Assembly (NCBI GenBank): GCA_031376425.1
Contig: JANMDR010000127.1
Span: forward strand, 1 to 33,695
DNA length: 33,695 nucleotides
Direction: 5' to 3'
Origin: JANMDR01 sp031376425
Lineage (GTDB): Bacteria; Pseudomonadota; Gammaproteobacteria; Burkholderiales; Usitatibacteraceae
In this document: positions 31,991-33,695 of the stretch, in pieces
Layout: every line of letters starts with the position of its first letter
Numbering within the stretch: the first letter of the stretch is position 1
Made by a program: the position numbers and the translations under genes
The notes under the pieces: generated by a model
The model's input: the letters and a program-made list of their open reading frames with translations, nothing else
Told to the model about the DNA's origin: nothing
Databases searched by the model: none

Positions 31991-33466
31991 ATGAGCATTT
32001 CCAGCACCATTAAATCCATCCAAGACATTATGCGCAAAGACGTCGGTGTCGATGGCGACGCGCAACGCCTAAGCCAATTAGTTTGGCTACTATTCCTAAA
32101 AATATTTGATGACCGCGAAGCCGAATGGGAACTGCTGCAAGACAACTATAAATCCCCCTTGCCTGCAAAATTCCGCTGGCGTAATTGGGCCGCTGATGCC
32201 GAAGGCTTGACTGGTGACGCGCTAAAACAGTTCATTGATGGCGAACTTTTTCCTGCCCTACAAGAGCTTCAAGCCAAAGGCAAGGACCAACGCGCCTACG
32301 TCATCCGGTCGGTGTTTGAAGACGCCTATAACTACATGAAGTCGGGCCAGCTTATCCGCCAAGTGATTAACAAAATTCAAGAGGGTGTGGACTTCAACAA
32401 AGCCCAAGAACGCCACCTGTTTGGCGATATGTACGAGCAACTATTGCGTGACCTACAAGCCGCAGGCAACGCGGGAGAGTTCTACACTCCACGCGCCGTA
32501 ACTGAATTTATGGTGCGCATGGTGAACCCCCGTTTGGGCGAAAAAGTGATGGACCCCGCCTGTGGCACGGGCGGCTTTTTAAGCTGCACCATTGAACATG
32601 TCCGCAAGCAAGATGTAAAAACGGTAGAAGACGAAACCATACTGCAAAACAGCATTCACGGCATTGAAAAAAAGCCCATGCCGCATTTGCTCTGCACCAC
32701 CAATATGATTTTGCACGGTATTGATGTACCCAGCAATATTCGCCATGACAACACCCTAGCACGCCCCCTAATTAGCTGGACACCGCAAGAACGGGTGGAT
32801 GTGATCGTCACCAATCCCCCCTTCGGTGGTATGGAAGAAGACGGTATTGAAACCAACTTTCCTGCGGCCTTCCGCACGCGCGAAACTGCCGATTTATTTT
32901 TAGTGCTCATTATGCAACTACTCAAAACCGGTGGCCGCGCCGCGCTGGTTTTACCCGATGGTTTCTTTTTTGGCGAAGGCATTAAAACCCGCATAAAAGA
33001 AAAGCTCCTGCTTGACTGTAATCTGCACACTATCGTGCGTTTGCCTAATAGCGTTTTTGCACCCTACACCGGCATTAAAACCAATCTGCTATTTTTTAAT
33101 AAAGGCACACCCACGCAAAATATTTGGTTTTATGAGCAAACCCTGCCCACGGGCGTAAAAGCCTACAACAAAACCAAACCTATGAAGGTTGATGAGTTTG
33201 AAGCGCTGGCTAATTGGTGGGGCAGTGCCACCAATAATTATAAAACCCGTGTTGAAACCACCCAAGCCTGGAAAGTAAGCTTGGCAGATTTGCAAGCCCG
33301 TAATTACAACCTTGATTGTAAAAACCCCCATGTGGCCGCCCAAACCACCCATGACCCAGATGCCCTAATTGCCCAGTATCACACCATGCAGCAAGATATT
33401 AGCCAGCTCCGCAACCAGTTAAAAACGGTACTCGCCCAAGCGCTTTCCTCAAGCTCGCAGGGTTAA
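31991..33466 (+). CDS. hsdM: Type I restriction–modification methyltransferase subunit
   Basis: HsdM methylates adenine N6 within the site chosen by HsdS. It has 491 residues. The N-terminal helical HsdM_N domain (1–130, starting SSTIKSIQDIMRKD) is followed by the methyltransferase domain. The S-adenosylmethionine motif DPACGTGGF is at 188–196 and the catalytic NPPFG is at 275–279. It starts five bases after the hsdR stop, so the two genes are one transcript. The frame is intact. Confidence 0.96.
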   Translation: MSISSTIKSIQDIMRKDVGVDGDAQRLSQLVWLLFLKIFDDREAEWELLQDNYKSPLPAKFRWRNWAADAEGLTGDALKQFIDGELFPALQELQAKGKDQRAYVIRSVFEDAYNYMKSGQLIRQVINKIQEGVDFNKAQERHLFGDMYEQLLRDLQAAGNAGEFYTPRAVTEFMVRMVNPRLGEKVMDPACGTGGFLSCTIEHVRKQDVKTVEDETILQNSIHGIEKKPMPHLLCTTNMILHGIDVPSNIRHDNTLARPLISWTPQERVDVIVTNPPFGGMEEDGIETNFPAAFRTRETADLFLVLIMQLLKTGGRAALVLPDGFFFGEGIKTRIKEKLLLDCNLHTIVRLPNSVFAPYTGIKTNLLFFNKGTPTQNIWFYEQTLPTGVKAYNKTKPMKVDEFEALANWWGSATNNYKTRVETTQAWKVSLADLQARNYNLDCKNPHVAAQTTHDPDALIAQYHTMQQDISQLRNQLKTVLAQALSSSSQG

Positions 33467-33471
33467 GTCAA

Positions 33472-33603
33472 ATGGCAAATATTGCACAACTGCTCACCGA
33501 GCATATGGCTATTTGGACGTCCGCCGAAACCGAGAAACGATCAGGCCGTGGCCGTGCCAGTGGCACCGCGGGCAGCGTCTATGGTGTAAAAAAACTACGC
33601 GAA
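33472..33603 (+). pseudogene. hsdS: Type I specificity subunit, 5' fragment only
   Basis: The frame starts five bases after hsdM. It reads MANIAQLLTEHMAIWTSAE, then a segment with SGRGRASG and VYGVKKLRE. This is the usual N-terminus of an HsdS paired with this HsdM type. In such proteins KKLRE is followed by an LILELAVRGKLVPQD-like helix leading to the first target-recognition domain. Here the sequence changes after GAA at 33603 to TSVPRTYATRP, which does not resemble HsdS. The reading frame stays open to the window edge, but the recognition domain is lost, at least at this junction. Confidence 0.7.
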
Positions 33604-33694
33604 ACATCCGTTCCGCGTACGTACGCGACGCGACCAATTTCGGGAATAGCGTTGGCAAGCCGGTCACAGCGAGTAAAAACGGTATGCCCTGTTT
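33594..33694 (-). pseudogene. Partial ATPase-like coding fragment joined to hsdS
   Basis: On the minus strand, reading from 33694, the codons give KQGIPFLLAVTGLPTLFPKL, then VASRTYAERMFRVV. The GLPTLFPKLxxxRTYxERMF pattern resembles AAA/ORC-type ATP-binding proteins seen in accessory regions. That match is from memory and not certain. Past about 33594 the frame continues into reversed hsdS sequence and stops at 33509–33511. The gene is therefore cut at its 3' side where it meets hsdS. Its 5' part lies beyond the window. Confidence 0.45.
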
Positions 33695-33695
33695 C

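Overview
The window looks like the chromosome of a betaproteobacterium, probably of the order Burkholderiales. The evidence is the gene order tpiA–secG–tRNA-Leu–nuoA..N, a complete 14-gene NADH dehydrogenase (complex I) operon with separate nuoC and nuoD, a NudF-type NUDIX gene just after nuoN, a DUF3617 gene, and short intergenic repeats typical of that group. The species cannot be named from sequence alone.

Layout. Positions 1–2.8 kb are an accessory scrap heap: the start of a leftward gene, a 49-bp tandem repeat, a broken RHS (YD-repeat) locus whose last 115 residues form a Cys-rich candidate effector tip, a small membrane-protein gene overlapping it (candidate immunity gene), a second RHS scrap, and a decayed mazEF toxin–antitoxin pair. 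Positions 2.88–20.1 kb are core metabolism on the + strand: triose-phosphate isomerase, SecG, tRNA-Leu(GAG), then nuoA–N. A cupin gene is inserted between nuoD and nuoE. Positions 20.1–23.1 kb hold a NUDIX hydrolase, an FAD-dependent glycerol-3-phosphate dehydrogenase (glpD) and a HAD-IIB phosphatase, all + strand and closely packed. Positions 23.2–28.8 kb are on the − strand: a large secreted protein with a bulb-type lectin domain, a VOC-family protein and a secreted S9 prolyl-oligopeptidase-like peptidase. They are separated by REP-like hairpins and a MITE-like inverted repeat. Positions 29.06–33.7 kb are + strand: a DUF3617 protein, then a type I restriction–modification locus, hsdR–hsdM–hsdS. 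The hsdS gene breaks off after about 44 codons and runs into a fragment that reads on the other strand as part of a different (ATPase-like) gene.

How the genes work together. The nuo genes form one tightly coupled unit, with ATGA overlaps at nuoC/D, nuoE/F, nuoG/H and nuoJ/K, encoding the 14 subunits of the proton-pumping NADH:quinone oxidoreductase. GlpD also feeds electrons to the quinone pool, and TpiA handles the triose phosphates that GlpD produces. HsdR and HsdM look intact but need a specificity subunit, and the one here appears to be destroyed.

The best candidates for something undescribed are the RHS tip with its overlapping membrane-protein gene, the cupin inside the complex I operon, and the 832-residue secreted lectin protein.
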